From Clostridiales bacterium (GTDB lineage: Bacteria > Bacillota > Clostridia > Clostridiales > Caloramatoraceae), in the NCBI GenBank assembly GCA_029240935.1, contig JARDZI010000002.1:1-37894 (forward strand): a stretch of 37,894 bases of DNA, written 5' to 3'. Of the stretch, positions 16,651 through 25,244 are shown piece by piece. The position numbers and the translations under genes were made by a program. The first letter of the stretch is position 1. Each line of letters opens with the position of its first letter. The notes beneath the pieces are model-generated. The model did not search any database, was not told the DNA's origin, and saw only the letters and a list, made by a program, of their open reading frames with translations.

Positions 16651-19107
16651 TTACTTAGCTGGCTTAAATCCCTTTAATCTTAATGCATTAAGTAATACTG
16701 ATACTGAGCTAAAGCTCATTGCTGCCGCTGCTATTATCGGATTTAGTAGTGGTCCTCCAAAGAGGTACAGAATTCCCATTGCAACAGGTATTCCTAATGT
16801 GTTATACCCAAATGCCCAGAATAGGTTTTGTTTGATATTCCTTATAGTCTTTTTACTTAACTGTATTGCAGTAGGAACATCCATTAAATCACTTCTCATA
16901 AGAACTATATCTGCTGATTCCATAGCAACGTCTGTACCTGAACCTATTGCTATACCTATGTCTGCTTGTGCTAAAGCTGGAGCATCGTTTATACCATCAC
17001 CGACCATTGCAACTTTCTTACCTTCTGCCTGAAGCGACCTAACCTCATTTGCTTTGTCTTGAGGAAGTACTTCTGCCAGGATTCTGTCTATTCCAACCTG
17101 CTTAGCTATAGCTTCAGCAGTCCTTTTATTATCCCCTGTAATCATTGCTACTTCTATTCCCATTTTATGAAGCTTTTCAATTGCTTTTTTACTATTTTCC
17201 TTTACAGTATCTGCAACTGCTATAATACCTGCCATTTTACTATCAATTGCTATATACATTGGAGTTTTACCTTCACTAGCAAGCTTATCAGAAGTTTCCT
17301 CTAGCTTTTCTAGGGATATATTTCTTTCAACCATAAGCTTTCTGTTTCCAAGCAATATATTTTTATCATCAATTTTAACTTCTATACCAAGGCCAGGTAT
17401 CGCCTTAAATAAATCAAGCTTTTTAAATTCTAATTCCTTTTCCTCAGCACCCTTTACAATTGACTCTCCAAGTGGATGCTCTGAACCCTTTTCTGCTGAA
17501 GCAGCTAATTGTAACAACTCATTTGGTGCAATGCCATTTGTAACAACTACATCTGTAACCTTTGGCTTACCCTCTGTAATAGTGCCTGTTTTATCAAATA
17601 CTATTGTTTTTATTTTATGTGCTGTTTCTAATGCAACACCACTTTTTATTAAAACACCATATTCTGCACCCTTTCCTGTACCAACCATTATTGCAGTTGG
17701 AGTTGCTAAGCCTAAAGCACAAGGACATGCTATAACAAGCACAGAAATAAATATTGTTAAAGCGAATACTGCTGTTTCTCCTCCAAAGAAGTACCATGCC
17801 AATGCTGAAGCAATTGCTATTCCTATAACTACTGGAACAAAGTAGCCTGAAATTATATCTGCCATCTTGGCAATTGGGGCTTTAGAGCCCTGCGCATCCT
17901 CTACTAGCTTTATAATCTGAGCTAATGCTGTATCTTTACCAACTTTAGTAGCCTTGTACCTTATTCTTCCATTTTTATTAATACTTGCACCTATTATCTT
18001 ATCTCCAATATTCTTTTCTACTGGTATACTTTCTCCTGTCAACATGGATTCATCTACAGAGGTCAAACCTTCTATTACTTCTCCATCTACTGGCATTTTT
18101 TCTCCTGGCCTAACTATAATTACATCTCCTACTTCAACTTCTTCTAAAGGAGTTTCTACCTCTTTCTCATCCCTAATAACAATAGCTGTTTTAGGAGCAA
18201 GTCCCATAAGCTTCTTTATAGCCTCAGAGGTTTTTCCCTTTGTAACTGCTTCTAAGTATTTGCCAAGTGTAATAAGGGTTATTATAACTGCCGCTGATTC
18301 GAAATATAAATCATAAGCATAATCTACATTCCCTCTAAAAATTTGCACTATAGCAAATATTCCATATAAGAATGCTGCTGAGGTACCCATAGCAATTAGT
18401 GAGTCCATATTAGGGCCTCTTCTAAATAGTGATTTAAAGCCTACTGTAAAGAACTTATAACCTGCAATCATAACAGGTAGCACCAAAATCAATTGAGCTA
18501 TACCAAAAGCTCTTGGATTGATCATAGGGTCTATAAACTGTGGAAGCTTAAATCCAATTGGTTCACCAAACATATGTCCCATGGTTATAATTAATAGAGG
18601 TATTGAGAATATTAATGAAATAATAAATTTCTTCCAAATTAATTTAATTTCCTTTTCTTTTCTTATTTTATCTTCATCTACAGAAGTTTCCTCTTCAATT
18701 GCCTTATATCCAGCTTTTTCTATGGCCTTCTTAATATCTGAAACTCTAACCTTTGAAGCATCATAGCTTATACTTAATTTTTCAGTTGCAAAGTTTACAT
18801 TAGAATCTATAACCCCATCTAGTTTTTTTGTTACCTTCTCAATTGTTTTTGCGCAAGCTGCACAGGTCATACCTTCTACTTTTAATGACTTTTTACTTGA
18901 CTCAGTAACAGCCCTGTATCCTGCCTTTTCAATAGCTGCTCGAATATCTGGGATTGAGACTTTTGTTTCATCAAAACTAATCTTTAGTTTTTCTGTAGCA
19001 AAGTTTACATTTGCTTCGATAACACCATCTAGCTTTTTTGATACTCTTTCAACAGTTTTTGCACAAGCTGCGCAGGTCATTCCTTCTATTTTAAGATTTT
19101 TTTCCAA
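16651..19107 (-). CDS. copA: Copper(I)-exporting P1B-type ATPase CopA, copy 2
   Basis: The protein has 818 residues and is a close paralogue of copy 1. Two HMA domains carry GMTCAAC (Cys12/Cys15 and Cys82/Cys85). It has TGES, CPC (461-463), Asp505 in [21 protein letters not shown], and the Cu(I) markers GYNTLG and MSFSS. The ATP-binding and C-terminal regions are almost identical to copy 1, while helices 1-2 and HMA domains differ. Translation appears to start at TTG (19105-19107), as no in-frame ATG precedes the first HMA motif. copZ is 32 bases downstream. A GC-rich operator lies just upstream, after the lipoprotein gene. Confidence 0.95.
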   Translation of the reverse strand: MEKNLKIEGMTCAACAKTVERVSKKLDGVIEANVNFATEKLKISFDETKVSIPDIRAAIEKAGYRAVTESSKKSLKVEGMTCAACAKTIEKVTKKLDGVIDSNVNFATEKLSISYDASKVRVSDIKKAIEKAGYKAIEEETSVDEDKIRKEKEIKLIWKKFIISLIFSIPLLIITMGHMFGEPIGFKLPQFIDPMINPRAFGIAQLILVLPVMIAGYKFFTVGFKSLFRRGPNMDSLIAMGTSAAFLYGIFAIVQIFRGNVDYAYDLYFESAAVIITLITLGKYLEAVTKGKTSEAIKKLMGLAPKTAIVIRDEKEVETPLEEVEVGDVIIVRPGEKMPVDGEVIEGLTSVDESMLTGESIPVEKNIGDKIIGASINKNGRIRYKATKVGKDTALAQIIKLVEDAQGSKAPIAKMADIISGYFVPVVIGIAIASALAWYFFGGETAVFALTIFISVLVIACPCALGLATPTAIMVGTGKGAEYGVLIKSGVALETAHKIKTIVFDKTGTITEGKPKVTDVVVTNGIAPNELLQLAASAEKGSEHPLGESIVKGAEEKELEFKKLDLFKAIPGLGIEVKIDDKNILLGNRKLMVERNISLEKLEETSDKLASEGKTPMYIAIDSKMAGIIAVADTVKENSKKAIEKLHKMGIEVAMITGDNKRTAEAIAKQVGIDRILAEVLPQDKANEVRSLQAEGKKVAMVGDGINDAPALAQADIGIAIGSGTDVAMESADIVLMRSDLMDVPTAIQLSKKTIRNIKQNLFWAFGYNTLGIPVAMGILYLFGGPLLNPIIAAAAMSFSSVSVLLNALRLKGFKPAK

Positions 19108-19139
19108 AACCTACACCCCATTTTCATTAAATAATTTGT

Positions 19140-19172
19140 TACAATCACCCCACCGGTCCGGGGTGATTGTAT
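19140..19172 (-). promoter_or_regulatory. CsoR-like inverted repeat before copA copy 2
   Basis: ACAATCACCCC (19140-19150) is inverted as GGGGTGATTGT with a GC-rich centre of about eight bases. There is no T tract after it on the - strand, so it is less likely a terminator than an operator. Its C4...G4 design resembles the site before copA copy 1 and CsoR targets. I found no clear -35/-10 pair next to it. Confidence 0.55.
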
Positions 19173-19182
19173 GATAAAAAAA

Positions 19183-19902
19183 TTATTTCTTTATATCATG
19201 TATTTTCACTATTTGATCTGGGCTTGCTCCCATTCCCATATCATCATTACTTGCTGGTTTAAATACCCATCCACTGCCCTCTAGTTTACTTACATCTAAT
19301 CCTGCTTTTACAAGTGGCTCAGCCTTTAGAACAAATATCATATCTGCATCATTTAGTCCCAATTCTTCTGTCCATTGAACCTCATTACCTTCACCAAGTT
19401 TTAGTCCATAATGTTGTTGTTTTTCATGATACTTTATAATGCTAGTATCTGCTTTCAATATTCTTCTCATGGAATCCTCTGATCCATTTGAAGTTTGTTT
19501 TTTATCACTTACGTTGTAAGGTTTTATTAATCTATTAGGTAGATCAACTCCCATATCATCTTTGCTTGCTGGCTCATATATCCATTCATTTTGATCAAGC
19601 TTAGTAACATCTAAACCAGCCTTAACAAGTGGATCTGCTAACACAACCATTGCCAAGTCTGCCTTATTTGCTGACATATCCTTGCTCCATTCAAACTTTT
19701 CCCCAGTAGCAAGTTCAAACCCCCAATGCTGTAAAGCACTATGGAAGCCTTTACTTTCAGGATAAGTCTTGACTATTTCATTAAAAGCATTAAGAGCATT
19801 ATCTGCTTCTTTGTTACCCGTAACTGTTCTGCTGCATCCCGCAACGGATACCATTAAAGCCGTAAAGACAAGTGCAATTGCTACCTTCCTTCTTTTCTTC
19901 AT
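19183..19902 (-). CDS. Lipoprotein with two tandem 80-residue repeats, unknown function
   Basis: The protein has 239 residues with a lipobox VAGC (Cys23), so it should be exported and lipid-anchored. Two homologous units follow, at about 53-131 and 158-237. Both share the frame HxG-x-L...W...ADxxxVLxAxPLVKAGLDV, KL, W, PAS, DDMG. PLVKAGLDV is identical in both. I do not recognise a family. The conserved His, Trp, Asp and Met could bind a ligand or metal, but nothing proves it. AAGGAG precedes the ATG. It lies directly before copA copy 2 and its operator, and behind the arsA terminator, so it may form its own unit. Confidence 0.8.
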   Translation of the reverse strand: MKKRRKVAIALVFTALMVSVAGCSRTVTGNKEADNALNAFNEIVKTYPESKGFHSALQHWGFELATGEKFEWSKDMSANKADLAMVVLADPLVKAGLDVTKLDQNEWIYEPASKDDMGVDLPNRLIKPYNVSDKKQTSNGSEDSMRRILKADTSIIKYHEKQQHYGLKLGEGNEVQWTEELGLNDADMIFVLKAEPLVKAGLDVSKLEGSGWVFKPASNDDMGMGASPDQIVKIHDIKK

Positions 19903-20005
19903 ATACTTACAACTCCTTATTATTTGTTTATACCTTTTCTATTAACAAGGATATATTAACTAATTTTTATGAAGACTATATGAAGAAAAATAAAATTCCA
20001 AATTA

Positions 20006-20054
20006 AAGTGCACCTCCAAATGTTAGTTTTTTGTCTAACATTTGGGGTGCACTT
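20006..20054 (-). terminator. Terminator after arsA
   Basis: A stem of about 20 bp pairs 20006-20026 with 20035-20054, with one bulge at CCTCC/GGGG. On the - strand TTTAATTTGG follows. It lies about 70 bases after the arsA stop and separates the ars operon from the lipoprotein gene. Confidence 0.75.
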
Positions 20055-20124
20055 CAGAAATCTGTCTCTTTTTTTCACCTTACTCATTTACAAAGCTTTT
20101 ATACTGCTTTGTAGTGAATCTACT

Positions 20125-21870
20125 CTATTTTATCAAATTCTTAAGTATTTCACCCTTAACTTCCTCTGGTATCCATTCTATAACTGCAAAGTTTCCATTG
20201 GATATTTCATTTACCTTGTTTATCCACTTAACTTCATTGTTTGCCTTTACCTTTAAAATAGAATTGGTTGTATTTGCGGCATATAAGCTTGAATTAATAA
20301 CCCACCATTTACTGCTAATACCCGCTCTATTTAAGTCCATTTGTAATCTCATTGCTTCATAAACTGGAGTAGTTTCAGCTAATGTCACAACTATAACTTC
20401 TGTTTCTTTTTTATTTTTTAACCTAGGCAATAACTTTTTTGCTGACTCTGGTATATCCCCCTGAGAACGCTCAATTTCTTTATTATAGCTTTGGGTGGAC
20501 TCTAAAAGTAAAAGTGTGTGCCCTGTTGGTGCAGTATCAATAACCACAACCTCATTTTCTGATCTTTCAACTATTTCAGCAAATGCTCTAAACACCGCTA
20601 TTTCCTGAGTACAAGGAGACCTTAAATCTTCCTCAATATAAGCAATGTCATCCTCACTCATTGTTTCCCTTGCTTTGCTTAATACTTCCTCTTTATACCT
20701 TTCAAGTTCCTTCTTTTCATCAATATTGCTTATGGTAATTCCATAGCTTTCATCTAGCACAAACCCTAAATGACCTGCTGGATCTGTTGTTGTCAGGTGC
20801 ACCTTCTTACCCATATTTGCTAAACCTAATGCAATAGCAGCTGCAATTGTAGTTTTACCTACTCCACCCTTACCCATTGTAAATATTACTCTTTTCCCAC
20901 TGTTATATAGGTCTTCTATTACATTTTTCAGTTTTGGGATATTGTTTATATTCAATGTTTCACTATTGAATTTGACATTATTATTGTTTAAAAGTGCTCT
21001 TACATTTTCTAATCCTGTTACATTATATGGTCTTAATGGTATTTTAAAAGTTTCAATGCTTTTTAGCGGGACCGGAATATCCCTTAATGCATTTTGCTGT
21101 TTTTCATAAATAGCATTAGAGAGATAATCATCATGTTCTTCTAACACACCATTAATTATTAAAACCTGATTATTTACCCCTATGTCCTGAAGCTCCATTG
21201 AAGCTCTTTCAGCTTCCTTTAGTGGAGAAGGCTCAGGACGAGATACTAGAATTAGTGTTGTCTTTTCCTTATCAGCCAGGTTTTGAACTGCCTTTTTATA
21301 AACTTCTTTTTTACTTTCCAGTCCGGAAAGCTGTCCCAGGCATGATGCTCCATGGGTGCTTTCACTAATAAAGTTGCTCCAAGCTGAAGGAAGTTGAAGC
21401 ATTCTTAATGTGTGACCTGTTGGTGCTGTATCAAATATAATATGGTCGTATTCAACTGAAGCTTTTTCATCAGTTATGAAATTTGAAAACTCATTAAATG
21501 CTGCAATTTCAACGGTACATGAACCTGAGAGCTGTTCCTCCATATTTTTCAAAACTGCTTCTGGTAATTTACCACGGTAGGGAGCTATCACACTTTCTCT
21601 ATACTCCGCAGCTGCTGCCTCTGGTTCAAAGTTTCCAACTACTAAATTAGGAACCTCGGAAATTGCAACTCCCTTATTATCTAACTCTGTATTAAAAACA
21701 TCCTGAAGATTAGATGCTGGGTCAGTACTAATTAGCATTATTTTCTTACCAGCATCAGCTAGGGTAACTGCAGTAGCACATGCTGCTGAGGTTTTCCCAA
21801 CTCCACCCTTGCCTGTGAAAAATAAATATTTAGTAAGATTTATATTTGCTATATTAAAGCTTTTAAACAT
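20125..21870 (-). CDS. arsA: Arsenite efflux ATPase ArsA
   Basis: The protein has 581 residues in two homologous halves, each with a P-loop (GKGGVGKT at 20-27 and 333-340) and DTAPTGHT (about 147-154 in the first half). Cys118, Cys177 and Cys420 sit where Escherichia coli ArsA has its As(III)-binding Cys113, Cys172 and Cys422. ArsA is the soluble motor that drives a membrane arsenite pump. The ATG at 21870 is preceded by GAGGGA; the longer frame to 21921 overlaps the end of arsD and is rejected. arsD ends 20 bases upstream. No intact arsB or acr3 is found in the window. Confidence 0.95.
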   Translation of the reverse strand: MFKSFNIANINLTKYLFFTGKGGVGKTSAACATAVTLADAGKKIMLISTDPASNLQDVFNTELDNKGVAISEVPNLVVGNFEPEAAAAEYRESVIAPYRGKLPEAVLKNMEEQLSGSCTVEIAAFNEFSNFITDEKASVEYDHIIFDTAPTGHTLRMLQLPSAWSNFISESTHGASCLGQLSGLESKKEVYKKAVQNLADKEKTTLILVSRPEPSPLKEAERASMELQDIGVNNQVLIINGVLEEHDDYLSNAIYEKQQNALRDIPVPLKSIETFKIPLRPYNVTGLENVRALLNNNNVKFNSETLNINNIPKLKNVIEDLYNSGKRVIFTMGKGGVGKTTIAAAIALGLANMGKKVHLTTTDPAGHLGFVLDESYGITISNIDEKKELERYKEEVLSKARETMSEDDIAYIEEDLRSPCTQEIAVFRAFAEIVERSENEVVVIDTAPTGHTLLLLESTQSYNKEIERSQGDIPESAKKLLPRLKNKKETEVIVVTLAETTPVYEAMRLQMDLNRAGISSKWWVINSSLYAANTTNSILKVKANNEVKWINKVNEISNGNFAVIEWIPEEVKGEILKNLIK

Positions 21871-21889
21871 AATATCCCTCTTTTCAGTT

Positions 21890-22258
21890 TTAGCAGCATC
21901 CGCCCTTACAACAACATCCACCTGATGATTCTTTTTCAGCTCTTAAATATTCTGCTGGCACATCTAATAGACTGCAGAACTCACCATTTGTTGGATAAGC
22001 TTTGGTTTTCACAACAACTCCATCAACCATGGTAACTGGTAGAACCTCTACCCCATCCTTGTTTAATATTTCATTTATTGTTTTGTTATCAACAAATATT
22101 TGGGGATTACTATTTAGATTATATCTTTCAACTAATACTCCCTTATTTTTTAGGTTGTTTAAAACTGTAGATATCCTAAGAAGTTCCTTATCAACTGATG
22201 GACCGCACACTCCTGTTGAACAGCACATTGCAGGCTCAAATATTACCATTTTTTTCAT
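21890..22258 (-). CDS. arsD: Arsenite metallochaperone ArsD
   Basis: The protein has 122 residues. Cys12, Cys13 and Cys18 (MCCSTGVC) are at the same positions as in the plasmid R773 ArsD, and the tail has the vicinal pairs CCCKGGCC. ArsD passes As(III) to ArsA and raises its affinity. Two ATGs compete: the one at 22264 is only 3 bases from AAGGAG, while that at 22258 is 9 bases away, so I chose the latter. It lies between arsR and arsA in a normal R-D-A order. Confidence 0.95.
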   Translation of the reverse strand: MKKMVIFEPAMCCSTGVCGPSVDKELLRISTVLNNLKNKGVLVERYNLNSNPQIFVDNKTINEILNKDGVEVLPVTMVDGVVVKTKAYPTNGEFCSLLDVPAEYLRAEKESSGGCCCKGGCC

Positions 22259-22277
22259 AATCATACACTCCTTTTAT

Positions 22278-22598
22278 TTAGTATTCACATTTTGATTTAT
22301 CTTTACAGATACATTCTTGAGTATCTGTAACAAGATTCATAAGAAATAAAATTAACCTATTACAATTTATACTATTTAGAGAATAGTGACTCCATAAACC
22401 TTCTTTTTTGCAATTAACTAAATCGCAATCCATTAACACCTTCATATGATGTGAAAGTGTTGGCTGAGAAAAATCAAAGTATTCTAATATATCACAAGCA
22501 CACCTTTCCCCACAGGACAAAATGTCAATAATTTTAAGCCTATTTGGATCCGAAAGTGCTTTAATAACTTTTGCATTATCATCATAATTCATATTCAC
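22278..22598 (-). CDS. arsR: ArsR/SmtB-family repressor (ars operon)
   Basis: The protein has 106 residues with a winged helix; the helix 3 motif ERCACDIL holds the Cys-x-Cys As(III) site, and FSQPTLSHHMKVL is the recognition helix. Extra cysteines at the tail (ECICKDKSKC) could add ligands. Translation probably starts at GTG 22598, six bases from GAGAGG; an ATG two codons in is 12 bases away. It heads the arsR-arsD-arsA transcript and should release its operator when arsenite binds. Confidence 0.93.
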   Translation of the reverse strand: MNMNYDDNAKVIKALSDPNRLKIIDILSCGERCACDILEYFDFSQPTLSHHMKVLMDCDLVNCKKEGLWSHYSLNSINCNRLILFLMNLVTDTQECICKDKSKCEY

Positions 22599-22612
22599 AT
22601 CATACCTCTCTA

Positions 22613-22662
22613 TATAGACATGTATCTATACATAATATATGCCATAGCAAATATATTGTCAA
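22613..22662 (-). promoter_or_regulatory. arsR-arsD-arsA promoter and operator
   Basis: On the - strand, TTGACA (22657-22662) and TATATT (22634-22639) are 17 bases apart. The inverted repeat TATAGA-6-TCTATA (22613-22630) begins 3 bases after the -10 box, over the expected start of transcription. The remaining 22664-22834 stretch holds no feature I can support. Confidence 0.8.
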
Positions 22663-22835
22663 TACACTTGGTGTGAATAAAGAAAATTTATCCTTATATT
22701 TATTATTCTCTATGTAAACTCCAATGAGTTACTTGCATAATGGCTCCAAAGTCATGTGTCAAGGCTACCCTTCAAGCAATTTTTATTCTCCATTATAACC
22801 ACTTGTTTACCTTTCTGTGTTGCACTATTAAATAA

Positions 22836-22878
22836 GAATAGGGTTAAAAGGTTCGAAACTTACCCTTTAACCCTATTC
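22836..22878 (-). terminator. Terminator after the thioredoxin-like gene
   Basis: GAATAGGGTTAAAAGG (22836-22851) pairs with CCCTTTAACCCTATTC (22863-22878), with one mismatch. TTATTTAATA follows on the - strand. It closes the arsR2-permease-thioredoxin unit. Confidence 0.8.
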
Positions 22879-22906
22879 CTATTACTCATTATTAACCTAA
22901 TTATTG

Positions 22907-23134
22907 TTATAAATATTTTTTAATTTCCTCTGAAGTGGGAACCCTTCCCATAACCTTTACTTTTTCATCTACAACAAGTGCTGGGGTTTTCATAACTCCA
23001 TAGCCAAGAATAGCTTTTAACTCTTCTACTTTTTCAATTTGTGCATCTATTCCCAACTCTTCTACTGCCTTTTTTGTGTTCTCTTCTAACTTTTTGCAGT
23101 TTGCACAACCAGTACCTAAAACTTTAATAATCAT
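22907..23134 (-). CDS. Thioredoxin-like small redox protein (redox-active disulfide protein 2 type)
   Basis: The protein has 75 residues of thioredoxin-like fold with CANC (Cys10, Cys13) after the first strand and the cis-Pro segment VMKTPALVV. Such proteins commonly sit beside ArsP_1-type permeases in bacteria and archaea. It could reduce or deliver the metalloid or a disulfide for the permease encoded just upstream, but the substrate is unknown. GGAGGG precedes the ATG. It is the last gene of its unit. Confidence 0.88.
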   Translation of the reverse strand: MIIKVLGTGCANCKKLEENTKKAVEELGIDAQIEKVEELKAILGYGVMKTPALVVDEKVKVMGRVPTSEEIKKYL

Positions 23135-23239
23135 ATAAAACCCTCCTGTTTAATTATATTTTTTAAATTATTGAACTTCATATAAGTTTAATATTATAAA
23201 CATACAAAGACCTGTTATTGAATTATATAACCTTATTCG

Positions 23240-24256
23240 CTAAATCAGCAAATAAGAAAATGCATTAAACAGATAACCAATAATCATTATTCCAATTGAT
23301 ACAATTGTTACAAATATTGCTAGTAGCTTTGGTTTTACCACCTTGCTTAGCATAACAATTGAAGGAAGTGATAATGCTGTTACAGCCATCATAAAAGAAA
23401 GTACTGTTCCAATCTGAACTCCCTTTCCAAATAAGGCTTCTGCAATTGGCAAGGTTCCAAATATATCTGCATACATTGGTATCCCAACTATTGTAGCAAG
23501 TATAACAGCAAATGGGTTATTGCTTCCTATTATTTTTTCTATAAGGGATTGTGGTATCCAGTTGTGTATAGCTGCACCAATTCCTACCCCTATTAAAACA
23601 TATAACCATACTTTGTGAATTATCTCTGCTACCTGACTCCTAGAATATGAAATTCTTTCTTCACGATTCATTTCTACTAATTCAGTATCAGTATTTCCTA
23701 TTTCTAGAACATATTCTTGTATATACTTCTCCATGCCAAGTTTATCAATTAAAGTTCCCCCAATGACTGCAAGTATCAAGCCTACCACTACATATGCTAT
23801 GGCAATCTTGACTCCAAAGAAAGACATTAATAAAAGTAAGGATGCTAGATCCACAAGGGGTGATGATATTAAGAAGGAAAATGTAACTCCAAGTGGAAGT
23901 CCAGCTGATGTAAAACCTATAAATATTGGAATACTTGAACAACTACAAAATGGAGTTATAGTTCCAAGCAAAGCCCCAAGAATATTCCCCTTTATTCCTT
24001 TTATCCTACCAAGTATTTTCTTAGTTCTTTCAGGTGGAAAATAGCTCTGGATATATGAAATTATAAATATAAGTATTGATAATAATATAAAGATTTTTAT
24101 AGTATCATAAATAAAGAAGTGAATACTCCCGCCTAATCTTTCCTTAATAGATAAGCCAAATACCTTTTCCACAAGTAATCGAGTCAATTCAGAAAGCCAT
24201 GTCATTTTTAGCAATTGATCACTCAAAAATCCAAATATTTGTGCCATGATGCTCAT
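23240..24256 (-). CDS. ArsP_1/DUF318-family permease
   Basis: The protein has 338 residues with about eight to ten membrane helices. The signature TPFCSCSSIPIFIGF followed by PLGVTFSFLISSPLVD defines the permease family that includes ArsP, an exporter of trivalent organoarsenicals. A hydrophilic loop of about 40 residues lies near the middle. The ATG at 24256 follows GGGGGAT. It lies 28 bases after an ArsR repressor gene and before the thioredoxin-like gene. Export of organoarsenicals or another thiophilic ion is likely; which one is not shown. Confidence 0.88.
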   Translation of the reverse strand: MSIMAQIFGFLSDQLLKMTWLSELTRLLVEKVFGLSIKERLGGSIHFFIYDTIKIFILLSILIFIISYIQSYFPPERTKKILGRIKGIKGNILGALLGTITPFCSCSSIPIFIGFTSAGLPLGVTFSFLISSPLVDLASLLLLMSFFGVKIAIAYVVVGLILAVIGGTLIDKLGMEKYIQEYVLEIGNTDTELVEMNREERISYSRSQVAEIIHKVWLYVLIGVGIGAAIHNWIPQSLIEKIIGSNNPFAVILATIVGIPMYADIFGTLPIAEALFGKGVQIGTVLSFMMAVTALSLPSIVMLSKVVKPKLLAIFVTIVSIGIMIIGYLFNAFSYLLI

Positions 24257-24283
24257 AAATATCCCCCTAAATCTTCATTTAAT

Positions 24284-24631
24284 TTAAATCTTATTTTTGC
24301 ATGATTCAAGAAACAATTTGGTATTACCGGATTTCTCCAGATCTTCTTTAATAGTTGCATAATCATTAATATTGTTGATTATTTCCTGCAAAATGTTCAT
24401 ATATAACCCTTCTGTTATATTTAGTTTGTAGTAAATAAATTGTTCCTGTCTCTCATCCTTTACAAATCCCATATCTCTTAATTTTCCAAGATGCTTTGAA
24501 ATCTTTGGTTGAGCTTCCCCCATTATGCCACATAACTCACAAACACAAAATTTTTTATGAAAAAGCAGTATCAAAATTCTCAACCTAGTTTCATCTGATA
24601 ATAATTTAAAAAAGTCTGTTAACTTATCCAT
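24284..24631 (-). CDS. ArsR/SmtB-family repressor of the permease unit
   Basis: The protein has 115 residues with a winged helix and FCVCELCG, a Cys-x-Cys plus third Cys in helix 3, matching the ArsR metalloid site. The recognition helix is EAQPKISKHLGKL. GAGGAAGTGATGAT precedes the ATG. It differs considerably from the other ArsR (22278-22598), so it is not a recent duplicate. Together with a perfect palindrome at its promoter it probably regulates the permease and itself. Confidence 0.93.
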   Translation of the reverse strand: MDKLTDFFKLLSDETRLRILILLFHKKFCVCELCGIMGEAQPKISKHLGKLRDMGFVKDERQEQFIYYKLNITEGLYMNILQEIINNINDYATIKEDLEKSGNTKLFLESCKNKI

Positions 24632-24675
24632 ATCATCACTTCCTCTTATCTTATATCTAGTTCAACAGAATGCCT

Positions 24676-24728
24676 ATATACCCATATGGGTATATTAACA
24701 TATTATAATTATTCTTTCTATTTGTCAA
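24676..24728 (-). promoter_or_regulatory. Promoter and perfect palindromic operator of arsR2-permease
   Basis: The 20-base palindrome ATATACCCATATGGGTATAT spans 24676-24695. On the - strand TTGACA lies at 24723-24728, with TAATAT 17 bases on (or TATAAT at 15). The palindrome covers the expected start site. The rest of 24632-24930 holds one terminator and AT-rich DNA. Confidence 0.82.
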
Positions 24729-24755
24729 TTTTCCCTTGTAATGAAAACAAAGCAA

Positions 24756-24778
24756 AAAGGCCAGCAAAGCTGCCCTTT
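24756..24778 (-). terminator. Terminator after the ACR3 remnant
   Basis: On the - strand, AAAGGGCAGC pairs with GCTGGCCTTT around TTT, with one C-C mismatch, and TTGCTTTG follows. It is very like the one at 11365-11393. Confidence 0.65.
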
Positions 24779-24930
24779 ATTCTATTTACTTTAAATATTT
24801 AGTTTTTTCTCCTATTTTCATCAGTAAACCTTTTTATTGTTTTGTGTGTAACTTTAATAAACATTAGTATTAAGAGTACCTCATCTAATACTCGGTCTTG
24901 TATATTTGGTAAATTTCTATGTTCCTAATA

Positions 24931-25200
24931 CTAAATGTTCTTTTCAAAACTAGGCTGTGGAAACCAATGTTTCGTTTTATTTACAATTTTAACAAGCATC
25001 AGCATAACAGGTACTTCTGTAAGAACTCCAACAGTAGTAACAAGTACTACAGGTGAGTTTGGACCAAAAAGTGAAATTACTACTGCAACGGACAATTCAA
25101 AAAAGTCAGAGACACCAATAAGAGCAGCTGGTACTGCTATATTATGAGACTGCTTTGTCCATTTACACATTAAATATGCAAATGCAGAAATTTCTCTCTG
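24931..25200 (-). pseudogene. C-terminal remnant of an ACR3 arsenite efflux pump
   Basis: Ninety codons from 25200 to the stop at 24931 match the last quarter of ACR3. AAPAALIG-like VPAALIGVSDFFELSVAVVISLFG, then VGVLTEVPVMLMLVKIVNKTKHWFP, are the final helices. Homology begins before the only ATG (25170) and is cut by an in-frame TGA at 25201-25203. The first three quarters, including the catalytic Cys of ACR3, are absent, and the next gene starts 44 bases away on the other strand. It cannot be a working pump. It has kept its terminator. The three nearest ars genes (arsR, arsD, arsA) are intact. Confidence 0.82.
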
Positions 25201-25244
25201 TCAATTAAAAACATATGATATAGTTAATGGTAGGAGGTGGAAAA

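Noticed and set aside
8584-19107. A composite transposon formed by the two copA genes as direct repeats
   Set aside because: No transposase or insertion-sequence ends are seen. The copies are diverged in their N-terminal parts, so paralogy is the better explanation.
19140-19172. Terminator of the lipoprotein gene
   Set aside because: The stem is strong, but no T tract follows on the - strand, and the C4/G4 design resembles the other copA operator. A dual role cannot be excluded.
24931-25170. A small intact membrane protein of 79 residues
   Set aside because: Homology to ACR3 starts before its ATG, and only the last helices are present, so it is a remnant rather than a gene.
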